This document shows, in pieces, positions 20,301 through 31,304 of a DNA stretch of 64,000 nucleotides. Below the pieces are notes generated by a model. That model was not told where the DNA came from, did not search any database, and saw nothing but the letters and a program-made list of their open reading frames with translations. The stretch is from Coccinella septempunctata (Eukaryota; Arthropoda; Insecta; Coleoptera; Coccinellidae): the NCBI RefSeq assembly GCF_907165205.1, contig NC_058192.1, forward strand, positions 31,090,001 through 31,154,000. Direction: 5' to 3'. The position numbers and the translations under genes are program-made. Within the stretch, counting starts at the first letter, position 1; each line of letters starts with the position of its first letter.

Positions 20301-22747
20301 CAGATTTTAAGAAATGCCAGTCGAGCATACTTAGTCCGCCAGTTTCGTAAGTTTTCCGTCAGAAGACGAATATTGCACCAGAATATTTGGTTCAACCACC
20401 GATGCTTGGACATGAATCTGACACCAAAGTACGTCACCTTGAATTGTAAATCTAGCTCACACAGCACCCGTAGAGCTGTCTCATTGGCGACAAAGTTATG
20501 GATTCAACATGAAATAACCTTAGCTTCCTTAGAACAAAAGCTAAAGTTTCTCTACTTTGAGTTGGCGAAGAGACTGCATAATGCTGAATTTTCATGTTTA
20601 TTTAAGTACATTGATGAGCACGTTTCGAGAAAGGGTAGAGTTCACAAGAGGTCCTTAAATTTGAAGATTGACAATTTAATTTACACTCAGTCTACCAGGA
20701 CAGAAGATAGAAGGTCCAGGCAACACGATCCACCCTATCAGTTCCACCCTAGATTTCTTAACTTGAGCAGTGTGTCACTTTCTGAGGGTGACGTTCAGGT
20801 GCTGAACCTTGGCTTGACGTTCAATTTCTACCACCATAGAACTGATTTTTGCATTGAACAGCTGATGGTTGACTGCGAGAGGGTCATTCAGAGTACGACA
20901 GTCGAAGAATCGAACGCTTTAAGAGCCCAGATCACTAGCAAACTCAACAAGTTTCGGGTTGGTGAGTGTTCCACCACGAGAAGGGGTGTCGAGATGTCAT
21001 GATTGAGAAGGTGAAATCTTTAAAAAAGAAGGTAATAGATAATGAACTCATTATAACAAAGGCAGATAAAGTTAATTGCATTATTCTGATGTCGAGGGTG
21101 GATTATAGAGAGAAAGTCTACCATCTACTTAATGAAAACAAATTTCACGAATTACCGTATAACCCGACCAACAAATTCATAGCCAAGATGAAGTTGACTT
21201 TAAAAACCTGTCAAGAAGCTTCACACTTGTTAAACCCCAGTAGACAAAATATCCTCCCGATGAACCCCACAACCCCACTCCTTTATTGCTTACCTAAAAT
21301 CCATAAACCCAATTGCCCGGTCAGACCTATTGTATCCTTCACAGGTTCCCCGGCCTCCAAGTTGTCTCACATGTTTTCTACCTTTCTCCCATCATGTTTG
21401 AAGTTTGAAAGCACGTTTTCGATTAAAAATTCGTTAGAGCTTTCTTCTAGGTTGGTGAACTTTACTATTCCTTCGGATTGCATGCTCGTTTCTTTTGATG
21501 TCGTTAACCTTTTCCCTAGTATTCCTCCAGATGAATGTTTGGAGATAGTACGACAATTACTCTTTGAAAAATCTGGCCTTCACACTCATGTAATTTTAGA
21601 TTTGTGTACTTTATCAGACCTTGTCCTTAAACAGAATTTCTTTCAGTTCGAGAATAAATATTACTGTCAAGTTGATGGGTTGTCTATGGGTTCCAGCATA
21701 TCACCGTTTTTATCCGAAGCATTCATGTCAAAATTTGAACAAAACTTGTCTAGAACAAGTTTATTCCTTAAGCACATCTTGAAGTGGTACCGTTATGTCG
21801 ATGATGTTTTTGCCATTTTTAGGGGCACCCATGGTCAACTGATGAGTTTCCTCGACTTGTTGAATAGTCTTCACCCCTCCATCAAATTTACGTGCGAGCT
21901 GGAGGTGAATGACCGTTTGCCTTTTTTAGATCTGATTATTGAGAGGGATAATTGCAGTTTGAATTTTGATATTTTCCGGAAGCCAACAACTACTGATTCC
22001 GTAATACCTTTCACATCCAACCACCCGTACAGTCAAAAATTCTCTTCATTTCATTCCATGTTCCATAGATTGTTCAACATCCCTCTTAGTCCCTCCAATT
22101 TTCAAAAGGAATTGTCAATTATAAGACACATGGCAGAAGGAAATGGTTACCCTGAGCGCGCAATTGAGAGAATATACCGGAGACACATGAACAGGCAGCT
22201 GAATAAGTCTCTCACAGATGGAATTCAACAGAAGACCTATAGAAGCTTGAGGTTTTTTGGACAGATATCAGTAAGCATCGCAAAACTGTTTAGTGCTCAC
22301 ACAGAAAATACTCTGATTACCTTCAGGACGGTTAATACCCTGGCTAAACATCTAATCAACACTAAAGATAAAATACCCATCACACAAAGGTCTGGAGATT
22401 ACCAACTTTTTTGCTCCCAACCCCAATGCAATGTCACTTACGTAGGTCAAAGTGGGAGGAGAATAGAAACAAGGGTTGGTGAATATCTGAAACATATAGA
22501 AAAAAACAGAGATAAAGATATCGTCAACACCCCATCACAGTTCGCCAACCACATCTTAGAGTCAGGCCACACTTTCGATCCAAGAACTGGTGTCAAGGTT
22601 TTGCATGTTTGTGAGAAGAGTCTTCAATTGGATCTTCTGGAGATCTTGGAAATCAACAGAGCGTTGAGGTCTCAAGAATATAACTGCGTCAATGAGCAGA
22701 TTAACTTTGACTGTTCAACTTTTTTCAATTCTATACGAGGTGCCTGA
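20289..22747 (+). pseudogene. Penelope-like polyprotein, near full length with one frameshift
   Basis: ATG 20289 opens a 237-codon frame (basic, FRKFSVRRRILHQNIWFNHR early on), the amino-terminal region absent from the minus copy. Near 20985 the frame shifts: the plus copy has two extra bases (GT) in the AAGGGGTGTCGAG context compared with AAGGGGTCGAG of the minus copy, and the polymerase-endonuclease part continues in another frame to 22747. RT motifs (LPKIHKPNCP, VSFDVVNLFPSIPP, YVDDVFAIF) and the GIY-YIG domain (CNVTYVGQSGRR) are intact. Without the 2-bp insertion the protein would be about 820 residues, typical of Penelope elements. So this copy is structurally complete but probably inactive by a single recent lesion. 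Confidence 0.85.
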
Positions 22748-23133
22748 TTTTTGCGGAGTTTTATTATTTTATTGTTTTTGTTTGTTCGTGGACTGTTCAT
22801 TTTTGTAATTTTGGACGATATCGAAGAACGGAACGACATCTGTGTTTTCTTTCTTTGATGTGTGTGTTTTCGCATGTTCCCCCTTTTTGTTGAACATGTG
22901 ATTGTGGATATGTTTAATTTGATTTTAATTGTTAAACATAGATGTCGTTATTAGTGTGTTTTCTTGATGATTTTGTTTATTTTTATTCCATTTTCTCATA
23001 TTACATCGTTGACGTCTTAACAACTGCATCGGTAGGTTATAATTTGTTCAATTTAAGATCTTTTCATTTGAATGACAAATTGTTTGATTTTAGAGCACCT
23101 GATGATGGCAAGTTACCTTGCCGAAATGCATAG
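22748..23133 (+). other. Penelope 3' noncoding region
   Basis: Noncoding tail of the plus copy, mirrored at 18062-18438 in the minus copy. It includes GATGATGGCAAGTTACCTTG just before the terminal pseudo-LTR; this kind of complementary GATGATGGCAAG motif is common next to Penelope ends. Confidence 0.7.
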
Positions 23134-23181
23134 TGCATAGTTTAAATATATAGTGGAGTAGACCATTTATTTTTTTATAAC
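23134..23181 (+). repeat. Penelope pseudo-LTR, right end
   Basis: Third copy of the terminal segment; ends at TTATAACC before the CAATATA duplication. Confidence 0.75.
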
Positions 23182-23818
23182 CAATATAGCATATGTATGA
23201 GTTTTAGCATAGGTTAGTGTAACGGGGTACCATACAATTTGGAGTATGATACAAGAGCTTAGGGAAAACCCTCAGTAAAAAAACCCTGTCTCCCCGTGAG
23301 TAGTTAGTGTAGTGATGTCAAATTTGTTTACAGAATAAGCTTTTAATACTGAAGGGCTTCCTTTACATTGACATGAAAATTTCTTTATCCTCTTTTCATT
23401 TCGAAATGATATCTGAAACAAAGAAACAGAGCAGAAAACAAAAAAAAAGTGAATAATAAAGCTTTCACTAAAACTTATTCCAAGACTTGATGGTGACTGA
23501 AGAAAAAAATAAATAATCATAGGTACATAACTTGTCGTTCAATTGTACTGGGAGGAATATCATCTCTACGTCAAAAATCTTCTGCTGATCTTGGTGAAGG
23601 TCAAAAAATAGTGCTTTTGACTGGGAGGGTCTTTCGACCAAGTCCAGTCTTCCAAGTGATGATTCTTCTTCTGTTCTTCAGTTGTTCGAGGAACGCTACA
23701 GGACCCTTATGTTGGGGAATCATCTCCCATAGATATACCAGTGGTTATTCAGTATAAAATTGAAAAAATGAGAAAGAAATTCAAGAAACTTCTGACACTT
23801 CATTGACAATTTGTCAAT
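23182..23818 (-). mobile_element. P-like (THAP) element 3' fragment
   Basis: Strongly similar to about 32941-34545 (skipping the MITE there): shared strings include GGTTAGTGTAACGGG, AAAAAAACCCTGTCTCCCCG and TCTTCTGCTGATCTTGGTG. In the second locus this DNA leads directly into the P-like transposase gene, so this is the 3' noncoding end and last coding bases of a deleted copy. Similarity stops at about 23818. Confidence 0.75.
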
Positions 23819-23825
23819 GTAACGG

Positions 23826-25069
23826 GCGTTCAAAAAAATTCGTCGTCAAGTAGGCTATGAAATTTTGAAGGCTGATGTCTTTCCTTGAATTACTTCATCT
23901 TCCCAAAATGTAAACAATGATGACATTAACCTATATATCGTAATTTTGTACGGAAAGGCACTTTTCAGAAAAGGTTACCTGTAAATTTCACCCAACGTTC
24001 GAAAAGCATTTCTTTCATTGAGTAAGATGACAAGAATCCAAACAATCTGAGGCGGTTAGAAAAGTTCTTCGTAAAAATTTTAACCGTCCACTATTTTCAT
24101 ACGTAAGAGACATGAATCTTGAATTGATCGTGGTAGTATGTTTTTTTGTAAGAAGGTTCTAGTTACTTCAGTCATATGAATAGATCACAGTAAGATTCTC
24201 AATAATATGTTTATTAATTCTCTATAAATATTGAATTGATTCAGTCATTACTGAAAATCCATGACTAAACTAAAAGAACTGAATTACCTGAAAATAGCTA
24301 TTGGACAATTTATTAAAATTCAATTCAGCTATAGAAAGGCATGATGCTTTCTCCTTCATAACGTTCTGCTATTGAAGTTCCATAAAAGAAAGTAGGTCCA
24401 CATTTTGCCTTTGACTGATGCATACTGTCAGTATGCATACTGTCAGTATGCATCAGTTCAGTATGATACTGAACTCCAATTTTTCTCGGATGCTACAAGG
24501 TTAGGTAATCACAACCTTTTATCAGTTATCAGTTTCTGATAACATGTCAATCTTTATGGAAACAAATGGATATCTTTTTTTCAAAATCGGGTGGCATATG
24601 CGGATACTCCATCCACTTGAGATAAAATCTGAAGAGAGGTTTGTCGAGCTTCTGTTACCATGTTTTGATTTTTACTGAACTCTAGAGTTTTCTTTTTTGG
24701 TCTACCACTTCCTTTTTTGTTTGAACATACCTGTTTCGTCAAGACATCGCAAAACAGTACAATGGAAAAATTCATTCTTAATAATCAACAGCAACATAGG
24801 CTTCAATGAAGTCGCCGGAACAGAATATTTCCATTTTCCTTCAATTTTCTTTCCAATTTTGAAGTAGAATTCAATAGCAAAAGTCTTTCACACGTCCGTA
24901 AAAACGATCTTTATAATTTGCTGATAATTTTAATTCAACAACAACCCAAAGTGCTAAAATGACAGTTCACCTGGAAAATAGTAAAGCACGAGCTAAGAAT
25001 TACGTTTAGACACGAAATATCGACGTTCAAAATTCCATAGTCTACTTGACGACGAATTTTTTTGAACGC
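23826..25069 (-). mobile_element. TIR element, possibly Tc1/mariner-like, degraded
   Basis: Ends GCGTTCAAAAAAATTCGTCG at 23826 and the inverse at 25050-25069 form a 44-bp inverted repeat with few mismatches. Inside, the minus strand at 24581-24775 reads KKGSGRPKKKTLEFSK and ARQTSLQILSQVDGVSAYAT, which resembles the helix-turn-helix DNA-binding region of Tc1/mariner transposases. The catalytic part is not visible. The 2,964-bp tandem duplication begins inside this element at 24507, so its right part recurs at 27471-28033. Confidence 0.6.
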
Positions 25070-25070
25070 A

Positions 25071-25083
25071 CGTTATATACAGT
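25071..25083. repeat. 13-bp direct repeat, left flank of hairpin MITE
   Basis: CGTTATATACAGT, repeated at 25298-25310 (and, in the second unit, at 28035 and 28262). Confidence 0.75.
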
Positions 25084-25297
25084 AATGAAAAGTGATAACG
25101 CCTAATTGGCAAAGAATAAAATAATGAGGATAAATTCAGATGCATACCACCCGACGATATGAATATCGACGATCTGAATTGAATGAATGGCTTTGCCATC
25201 GTCAAGGCCCCATTTGAGGCAAATTTGCTAGCTCAATTCAGATCGTAACACTTGTCGATATTCATATCGTCGGGTGGTATGTATCTGAATTTATCCT
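25084..25297. mobile_element. Hairpin MITE, 214 bp
   Basis: Insertion between 13-bp direct repeats. Most of it is an inverted repeat: GAGGATAAATTCAGATGCAT and ACCACCCGACGATATGAATA near 25129-25167 pair with 25236-25296. No coding capacity. Second copy through the tandem duplication at 28048-28261. Confidence 0.75.
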
Positions 25298-25597
25298 CGT
25301 TATATACAGTCTTTGGTGCGGCCTTTGGTCAAGTATTGAATAATTTGCAAAGACAAATGCTATGAGTGCTTAAAAGTGGACTGTTTGAATCGATGACTTA
25401 CTAAGTCGTTAGTTCAGGCTAATTCCAGGTCTGTTATTGCCTCATTCACCATCGATTAGGAGACTAGGGAGCATTGATACATGGGGAGGCTTGATACAGG
25501 CTTATATCCGCGGTCTGTAGACGTTTTCAACAGTATTATACTAGTGAACACTATTCTTTGGCAGAGGGCATTGCGTGACGTTAATCTGTAAGGCTAA

Positions 25598-26621
25598 TGC
25601 CCGTTTGCACCGTTTCGCTGGTAACCATGGTTAAACTAATCGACGTTTAATATTTGAACGTTGCTTAGCGTTTGACGGTTTGCACCGTGGAATCATAATC
25701 GTTGTTTACTTTAATCATTGATAGGTTTGGCAACACCACTCACACCATAAAAAATTCAAAATTTCAGCCAAGATCATAGAAGATAATTTAAAAAGAAAAA
25801 GAAGTCAAGGTTTTCTGACTAAACTTCTGTTGTCAAGGTGGGAAATTTGAACATTTCTTTTGGAGTTTCGGTGTTGTGTTTTGAATATTTGAAGTGCGAA
25901 CATGGATAGCATCAACACATCCTATTAGTCGAGGAAAAAGAGCCTTCTTGTGAAAGGACTGTTGAATTTGCACTATATCCTCATCTTTGGTCATTGTAAT
26001 GAATTCGGAATATAATTTACCAATTGCTAATGAAACTGCAGCAATAATTCTTGATAGTTTCGATGCATCTACATTTATGAAATTATCAACAGAAGCCAAC
26101 TGACCAGCACTAGCATAAAACCGCAATGTAGGTAGTAATTGATTTATTGGGTCAACAATATTATTCCTGAAATATCTATATATGTTTAATATAACTAAAC
26201 ATTAAATTCCAAATCATTCTCCATATATGGCAAAAAAATAACACGGTTTCTTTCGTCGAACGAAATCTTCTGAAAAAAGTGAGGTCCATTCTTTCGAAAT
26301 AATTTCTTCTACGGGGAAAACATCCGGGAAATCCAAATTCGATATTGCCAAGTACATCACGATCATCATCAAGTAATATCTCATCTTCCAAATTATCCAT
26401 TATTAATTCGAATTTTATATCGACACAAATAGAAAACACAGTTGTCAATCGAATTTGAAGTATTACTTCAATCAACGTTTTAATCGAGCAAATTTCTGCG
26501 ATTAGTTTAAACAACGTTTAAGGGCCTTATAATCAACGTTTAGGAACGGTGCAACCCGGTTAAGGAATTAAACGTTGTTTAAGAATATAATCGTTGTTTA
26601 GACAAACGGTGCAAACGGCCA
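25598..26621 (-). mobile_element. PIF/Harbinger element, 1,024 bp (copy 1)
   Basis: Ends TGCCCGTTTGCACCG and its inverse (one mismatch) flanked by TAA at 25595-25597 and 26622-26624, the TWA-type target of PIF/Harbinger. Subterminal repeats of AACGTT, AAACGTTG and GTTTGCACCGT type are abundant. It encodes a truncated nuclease on the minus strand. It is nested in the pogo element. Confidence 0.85.
25833..26400 (-). pseudogene. HARBI1-like nuclease, N-terminal half (copy 1)
   Basis: From ATG 26400 the minus strand reads MDNLEDEILLDDDRDVLGNI, then YFERMDLTFFRRFRSTKETV, the start of a HARBI1-like nuclease. After a break at 26130-26180 (a possible small intron or frame change) it continues LRFYASAGQLASVDNFINVD, SKLSRIIAAVSLAIGKLY and FPRLIGCVDAIHVR. 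The last contains the first catalytic Asp block of DDE nucleases (GCVD..H). The frame ends shortly after; the second Asp and the Glu are missing, so the protein is about 160 residues instead of roughly 350-400. It cannot be an active nuclease, although it could bind partner proteins; the element is presumably mobilised in trans. Confidence 0.75.
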
Positions 26622-26899
26622 TAACAGTAGTTTGTTTGTGAAATATTCAACAAAGAGTGTTTCGAGGTGAGAAATTGTAAGTTTTTACTCAAGTTACCTA
26701 AGGGTTTTATGATCATGCATTAATTCTTCGGCGTAAACAAACAGTTCACTGGGAAATATGCATAAAACTACTAAATTTACAGTTTTATTCGGTTTTCAAA
26801 ATATATGAGTATAAGATTAAAACATAAATCACTTAAAAAATTGCTTTCAGGGAGGTTTGAGACATTTCTCGTGGGGAGGCTTGATACATGTGTCACCTT

Positions 26900-27435
26900 C
26901 AAAAAATATTCCGTAGCTAGTTGGATAGGCCTACATGAAGGCGTTTTCACCATCCAAAATATCAAGGGGATTTTTAATAACTGGAATTTATCCGTACAAT
27001 CCCCATGTATTTAATGCGGCCGACTTTTCTTGTGCGGAAGTGACTAACCGACCATTTCCTGATTTTTCTACACCTATGGGTCCAAAGCAAGCCAGTACCA
27101 TTGCTGACCTACCTACTGAGCTGAATAATCCGAGTACATCCAGCAACATACATAGCCGAGGCAGAACAAGAACCAAGAAAATCAAACAAAAGAGGTATAC
27201 AAAAGAAAGAGTATGTAGACCGGGGTATTTTGGACAATGAGGATGACACAGTTGAAGAATATGACTGAGAGGGCGAAGATGTAGCCTATATATATTGCAA
27301 TGGTTCATTTTCATCCTCTAGATCAAACGAATTCTGGATCAGGTGTCAGGTGTGCTCGCAATGGCGCGCCGAAGAATTTGCCGGTGTTAAAAAAGGCACA
27401 AAAATGTTTATTTGTGACATTTGCAAGTGATGCCA
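26900..27435 (+). pseudogene. pogo/Tigger-type transposase C-terminal remnant (copy 1)
   Basis: The plus strand from 26932 reads KAFSPSKISRGFLITGIYPY then NPHVFNAADFSCAEVTNRPF, the block that follows the catalytic domain in pogo/Tigger-like transposases. Further down (27260-27410) a frame gives FWIRCQVCSQWRAEEFAGVK and FICDICK followed by a stop: the PHD-like CxxC...CxxC tail of these proteins. Two stops precede the block and a frame change separates the two parts. The catalytic DDD domain and the N-terminal helix-turn-helix are absent. Confidence 0.7.
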
Positions 27436-28047
27436 ATGGAACTTATATTTTCAATTTGTGTCTCATACCTAATCACAACCTTTTATCAGTTATCAGTTTC
27501 TGATAACATGTCAATCTTTATGGAAACAAATGGATATCTTTTTTTCAAAATCGGGTGGCATATGCGGATACTCCATCCACTTGAGATAAAATCTGAAGAG
27601 AGGTTTGTCGAGCTTCTGTTACCATGTTTTGATTTTTACTGAACTCTAGAGTTTTCTTTTTTGGTCTACCACTTCCTTTTTTGTTTGAACATACCTGTTT
27701 CGTCAAGACATCGCAAAACAGTACAATGGAAAAATTCATTCTTAATAATCAACAGCAACATAGGCTTCAATGAAGTCGCCGGAACAGAATATTTCCATTT
27801 TCCTTCAATTTTCTTTCCAATTTTGAAGTAGAATTCAATAGCAAAAGTCTTTCACACGTCCGTAAAAACGATCTTTATAATTTGCTGATAATTTTAATTC
27901 AACAACAACCCAAAGTGCTAAAATGACAGTTCACCTGGAAAATAGTAAAGCACGAGCTAAGAATTACGTTTAGACACGAAATATCGACGTTCAAAATTCC
28001 ATAGTCTACTTGACGACGAATTTTTTTGAACGCACGTTATATACAGT

Positions 28048-28261
28048 AATGAAAAGTGATAACGCCTAATTGGCAAAGAATAAAATAATGAGGATAAATT
28101 CAGATGCATACCACCCGACGATATGAATATCGACGATCTGAATTGAATGAATGGCTTTGCCATCGTCAAGGCCCCATTTGAGGCAAATTTGCTAGCTCAA
28201 TTCAGATCGTAACACTTGTCGATATTCATATCGTCGGGTGGTATGTATCTGAATTTATCCT
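28048..28261. mobile_element. Hairpin MITE (copy 2)
   Basis: Duplicate of 25084-25297 created by the tandem duplication. Confidence 0.8.
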
Positions 28262-28561
28262 CGTTATATACAGTCTTTGGTGCGGCCTTTGGTCAAGTAT
28301 TGAATAATTTGCAAAGACAAATGCTATGAGTGCTTAAAAGTGGACTGTTTGAATCGATGACTTACTAAGTCGTTAGTTCAGGCTAATTCCAGGTCTGTTA
28401 TTGCCTCATTCACCATCGATTAGGAGACTAGGGAGCATTGATACATGGGGAGGCTTGATACAGGCTTATATCCGCGGTCTGTAGACGTTTTCAACAGTAT
28501 TATACTAGTGAACACTATTCTTTGGCAGAGGGCATTGCGTGACGTTAATCTGTAAGGCTAA

Positions 28562-29585
28562 TGCCCGTTTGCACCGTTTCGCTGGTAACCATGGTTAAAC
28601 TAATCGACGTTTAATATTTGAACGTTGCTTAGCGTTTGACGGTTTGCACCGTGGAATCATAATCGTTGTTTACTTTAATCATTGATAGGTTTGGCAACAC
28701 CACTCACACCATAAAAAATTCAAAATTTCAGCCAAGATCATAGAAGATAATTTAAAAAGAAAAAGAAGTCAAGGTTTTCTGACTAAACTTCTGTTGTCAA
28801 GGTGGGAAATTTGAACATTTCTTTTGGAGTTTCGGTGTTGTGTTTTGAATATTTGAAGTGCGAACATGGATAGCATCAACACATCCTATTAGTCGAGGAA
28901 AAAGAGCCTTCTTGTGAAAGGACTGTTGAATTTGCACTATATCCTCATCTTTGGTCATTGTAATGAATTCGGAATATAATTTACCAATTGCTAATGAAAC
29001 TGCAGCAATAATTCTTGATAGTTTCGATGCATCTACATTTATGAAATTATCAACAGAAGCCAACTGACCAGCACTAGCATAAAACCGCAATGTAGGTAGT
29101 AATTGATTTATTGGGTCAACAATATTATTCCTGAAATATCTATATATGTTTAATATAACTAAACATTAAATTCCAAATCATTCTCCATATATGGCAAAAA
29201 AATAACACGGTTTCTTTCGTCGAACGAAATCTTCTGAAAAAAGTGAGGTCCATTCTTTCGAAATAATTTCTTCTACGGGGAAAACATCCGGGAAATCCAA
29301 ATTCGATATTGCCAAGTACATCACGATCATCATCAAGTAATATCTCATCTTCCAAATTATCCATTATTAATTCGAATTTTATATCGACACAAATAGAAAA
29401 CACAGTTGTCAATCGAATTTGAAGTATTACTTCAATCAACGTTTTAATCGAGCAAATTTCTGCGATTAGTTTAAACAACGTTTAAGGGCCTTATAATCAA
29501 CGTTTAGGAACGGTGCAACCCGGTTAAGGAATTAAACGTTGTTTAAGAATATAATCGTTGTTTAGACAAACGGTGCAAACGGCCA
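28562..29585 (-). mobile_element. PIF/Harbinger element (copy 2)
   Basis: Duplicate of 25598-26621 with the same TIRs and TAA duplications. Confidence 0.85.
28797..29364 (-). pseudogene. HARBI1-like nuclease, N-terminal half (copy 2)
   Basis: Translation identical to 25833-26400, including the truncation after the first catalytic Asp block. Confidence 0.75.
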
Positions 29586-29863
29586 TAACAGTAGTTTGTT
29601 TGTGAAATATTCAACAAAGAGTGTTTCGAGGTGAGAAATTGTAAGTTTTTACTCAAGTTACCTAAGGGTTTTATGATCATGCATTAATTCTTCGGCGTAA
29701 ACAAACAGTTCACTGGGAAATATGCATAAAACTACTAAATTTACAGTTTTATTCGGTTTTCAAAATATATGAGTATAAGATTAAAACATAAATCACTTAA
29801 AAAATTGCTTTCAGGGAGGTTTGAGACATTTCTCGTGGGGAGGCTTGATACATGTGTCACCTT

Positions 29864-30399
29864 CAAAAAATATTCCGTAGCTAGTTGGATAGGCCTACAT
29901 GAAGGCGTTTTCACCATCCAAAATATCAAGGGGATTTTTAATAACTGGAATTTATCCGTACAATCCCCATGTATTTAATGCGGCCGACTTTTCTTGTGCG
30001 GAAGTGACTAACCGACCATTTCCTGATTTTTCTACACCTATGGGTCCAAAGCAAGCCAGTACCATTGCTGACCTACCTACTGAGCTGAATAATCCGAGTA
30101 CATCCAGCAACATACATAGCCGAGGCAGAACAAGAACCAAGAAAATCAAACAAAAGAGGTATACAAAAGAAAGAGTATGTAGACCGGGGTATTTTGGACA
30201 ATGAGGATGACACAGTTGAAGAATATGACTGAGAGGGCGAAGATGTAGCCTATATATATTGCAATGGTTCATTTTCATCCTCTAGATCAAACGAATTCTG
30301 GATCAGGTGTCAGGTGTGCTCGCAATGGCGCGCCGAAGAATTTGCCGGTGTTAAAAAAGGCACAAAAATGTTTATTTGTGACATTTGCAAGTGATGCCA
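29864..30399 (+). pseudogene. pogo/Tigger-type transposase C-terminal remnant (copy 2)
   Basis: Identical to 26900-27435; this copy keeps its native downstream context up to the right TIR at 30667. Confidence 0.7.
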
Positions 30400-30669
30400 A
30401 TGGAACTTATATTTTCAATTTGTGTCTCATACCTCCCAGTACATCGTATCAATCCTCCCATATGTGGGGAGGCTTGAGACAGTTTGCATGTTTTTGTGTT
30501 CAACGTTCTGTGCGGAATAAGATGTTTATGTTTTGAGACTTCTATATTTATTTTGTTGAACGATTAATTGAAGAATTAAATAATATAAGAAAAGTCCTGT
30601 TTCTTCATATAATTCAGTTTCCAAAATAAAAATTCCAAAAAACGTATCAACCCTCCCCAGTCTCCCCTA

Positions 30670-31180
30670 AATGGAATACATTAGGAAGGGTGAAGGTAAA
30701 AAAGGATAAATAAAGATGAATTTTTGAACCTTGGCAGCACTCCCTTTCCATACTCGGGATGAAGATCCCGACCTTCCTTAGTAGAATGAAAATGCGGATG
30801 GAGCTATGATAATACTGAAAACGCTCAACTTCGCATTCGGTGGCTGGTCACCCTTACTTTGATGCACTTCACACCAATGTGAACAGTAAACACTAATATT
30901 CTTATAATATAATATATAATATAATATAATAGTAGTAATATAATATAATATAATAGTAATTATACATTTCTTATGGTTTTGCAACAGCGTGTATTTTTTT
31001 AAACCGAGCCGATTCGGAAAAAATGGTATAGGAAAAACTGTTTTTTTTTTTAGCTCAAGAATCTACTGTTGAAATATTCGTACGAGTCAATATGCGCGAA
31101 AGGTGCTTTATCCGCATTAACGAACGAAGTTGCTCTTGGTATCCGCGCCCAGACAATTCTGGTTCACTCCACAACAGACT
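30670..31180. other. Noncoding, with a TAATA-type microsatellite
   Basis: No gene seen. An AT-only stretch of ATAATATAAT-type repeats lies at 30900-30962. Confidence 0.5.
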
Positions 31181-31197
31181 GAATTTAAAAATATAAT

Positions 31198-31304
31198 GGA
31201 ATGAAAGTTTTAGCGGCATGCAGACAGGAATTGAATTCAATTCCTGTCTGCATGCCGCTAAAACTTTCATTCCATTATATTTTCAGACACTAAACTATCA
31301 TCAC
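31198..31304. mobile_element. Palindromic element without tRNA core
   Basis: Flanked by 16-bp direct repeats AATTTAAAAATATAAT (31182-31197 and 31305-31320). It contains GGTTTTAGCGGC-type arms (AGTTTTAGCGGCATGCAGAC) as in the element at 2431-2607, but the arms meet at GAATTC without the tRNA-like insert. The 96 bp from 31188 to 31283 are a perfect palindrome; part of it overlaps the left direct repeat. Confidence 0.75.

Larger units (their letters stand above)
17972..23181. mobile_element. Penelope-like retroelement, head-to-head dimer
   Basis: Two copies lie in opposite orientation: a 5'-truncated minus-strand copy (17980-20218) and a longer plus-strand copy (20219-23181). The 3' halves are inverted repeats of one another over about 2.2 kb. 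A short terminal segment (TGCATAGTTTAAATATATAG and onward) occurs at 17980-18062 (minus), 20219-20300 (plus) and about 23134-23181 (plus), the pseudo-LTR arrangement known for Penelope elements. The insertion is flanked by CAATATA at 17965-17971 and 23182-23188. The paralogous locus at 32941-32947 lacks the insert and has a single CAATATA. An 8-bp TCACATAG at the left junction has no source in the empty site. Confidence 0.9.
24507..27470 (+). repeat. Tandem duplication unit 1 (2,964 bp)
   Basis: Begins at TAATCACAACCTTTTATCAG and ends at TGTGTCTCATACC. The next 2,964 bp repeat it; every translated frame compared is identical between units and no base difference was noticed. It contains part of the 23826-25069 element, a hairpin MITE, the left part of a pogo element and a nested Harbinger element. 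Confidence 0.95.
27471..30434 (+). repeat. Tandem duplication unit 2 (2,964 bp)
   Basis: Exact-looking second copy of 24507-27470. It is followed at 30435 by the remaining right end of the pogo element. Unit 1 runs directly into unit 2 at the ATACC/TAATC junction (27470/27471). Confidence 0.95.
25459..30667 (+). mobile_element. pogo/Tigger-like element, enlarged by Harbinger insertion and tandem duplication
   Basis: Left end GGAGACTAGGGAGCATTGAT and right end inverse of GGGGAGACTGGGGAGGGTTG, both next to TA (25457-25458 and 30668-30669). Subterminal GGGGAGGCTTGATAC or GAGAC repeats occur at 25482, 26875 and 30466. The interior keeps only the C-terminal part of a pogo-type transposase. Because the 2,964-bp duplication breakpoint lies inside the element, the left end and interior occur twice but the right end once; 28423-30667 is the shortest complete end-to-end version (2,245 bp, including the Harbinger copy). 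Confidence 0.75.
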
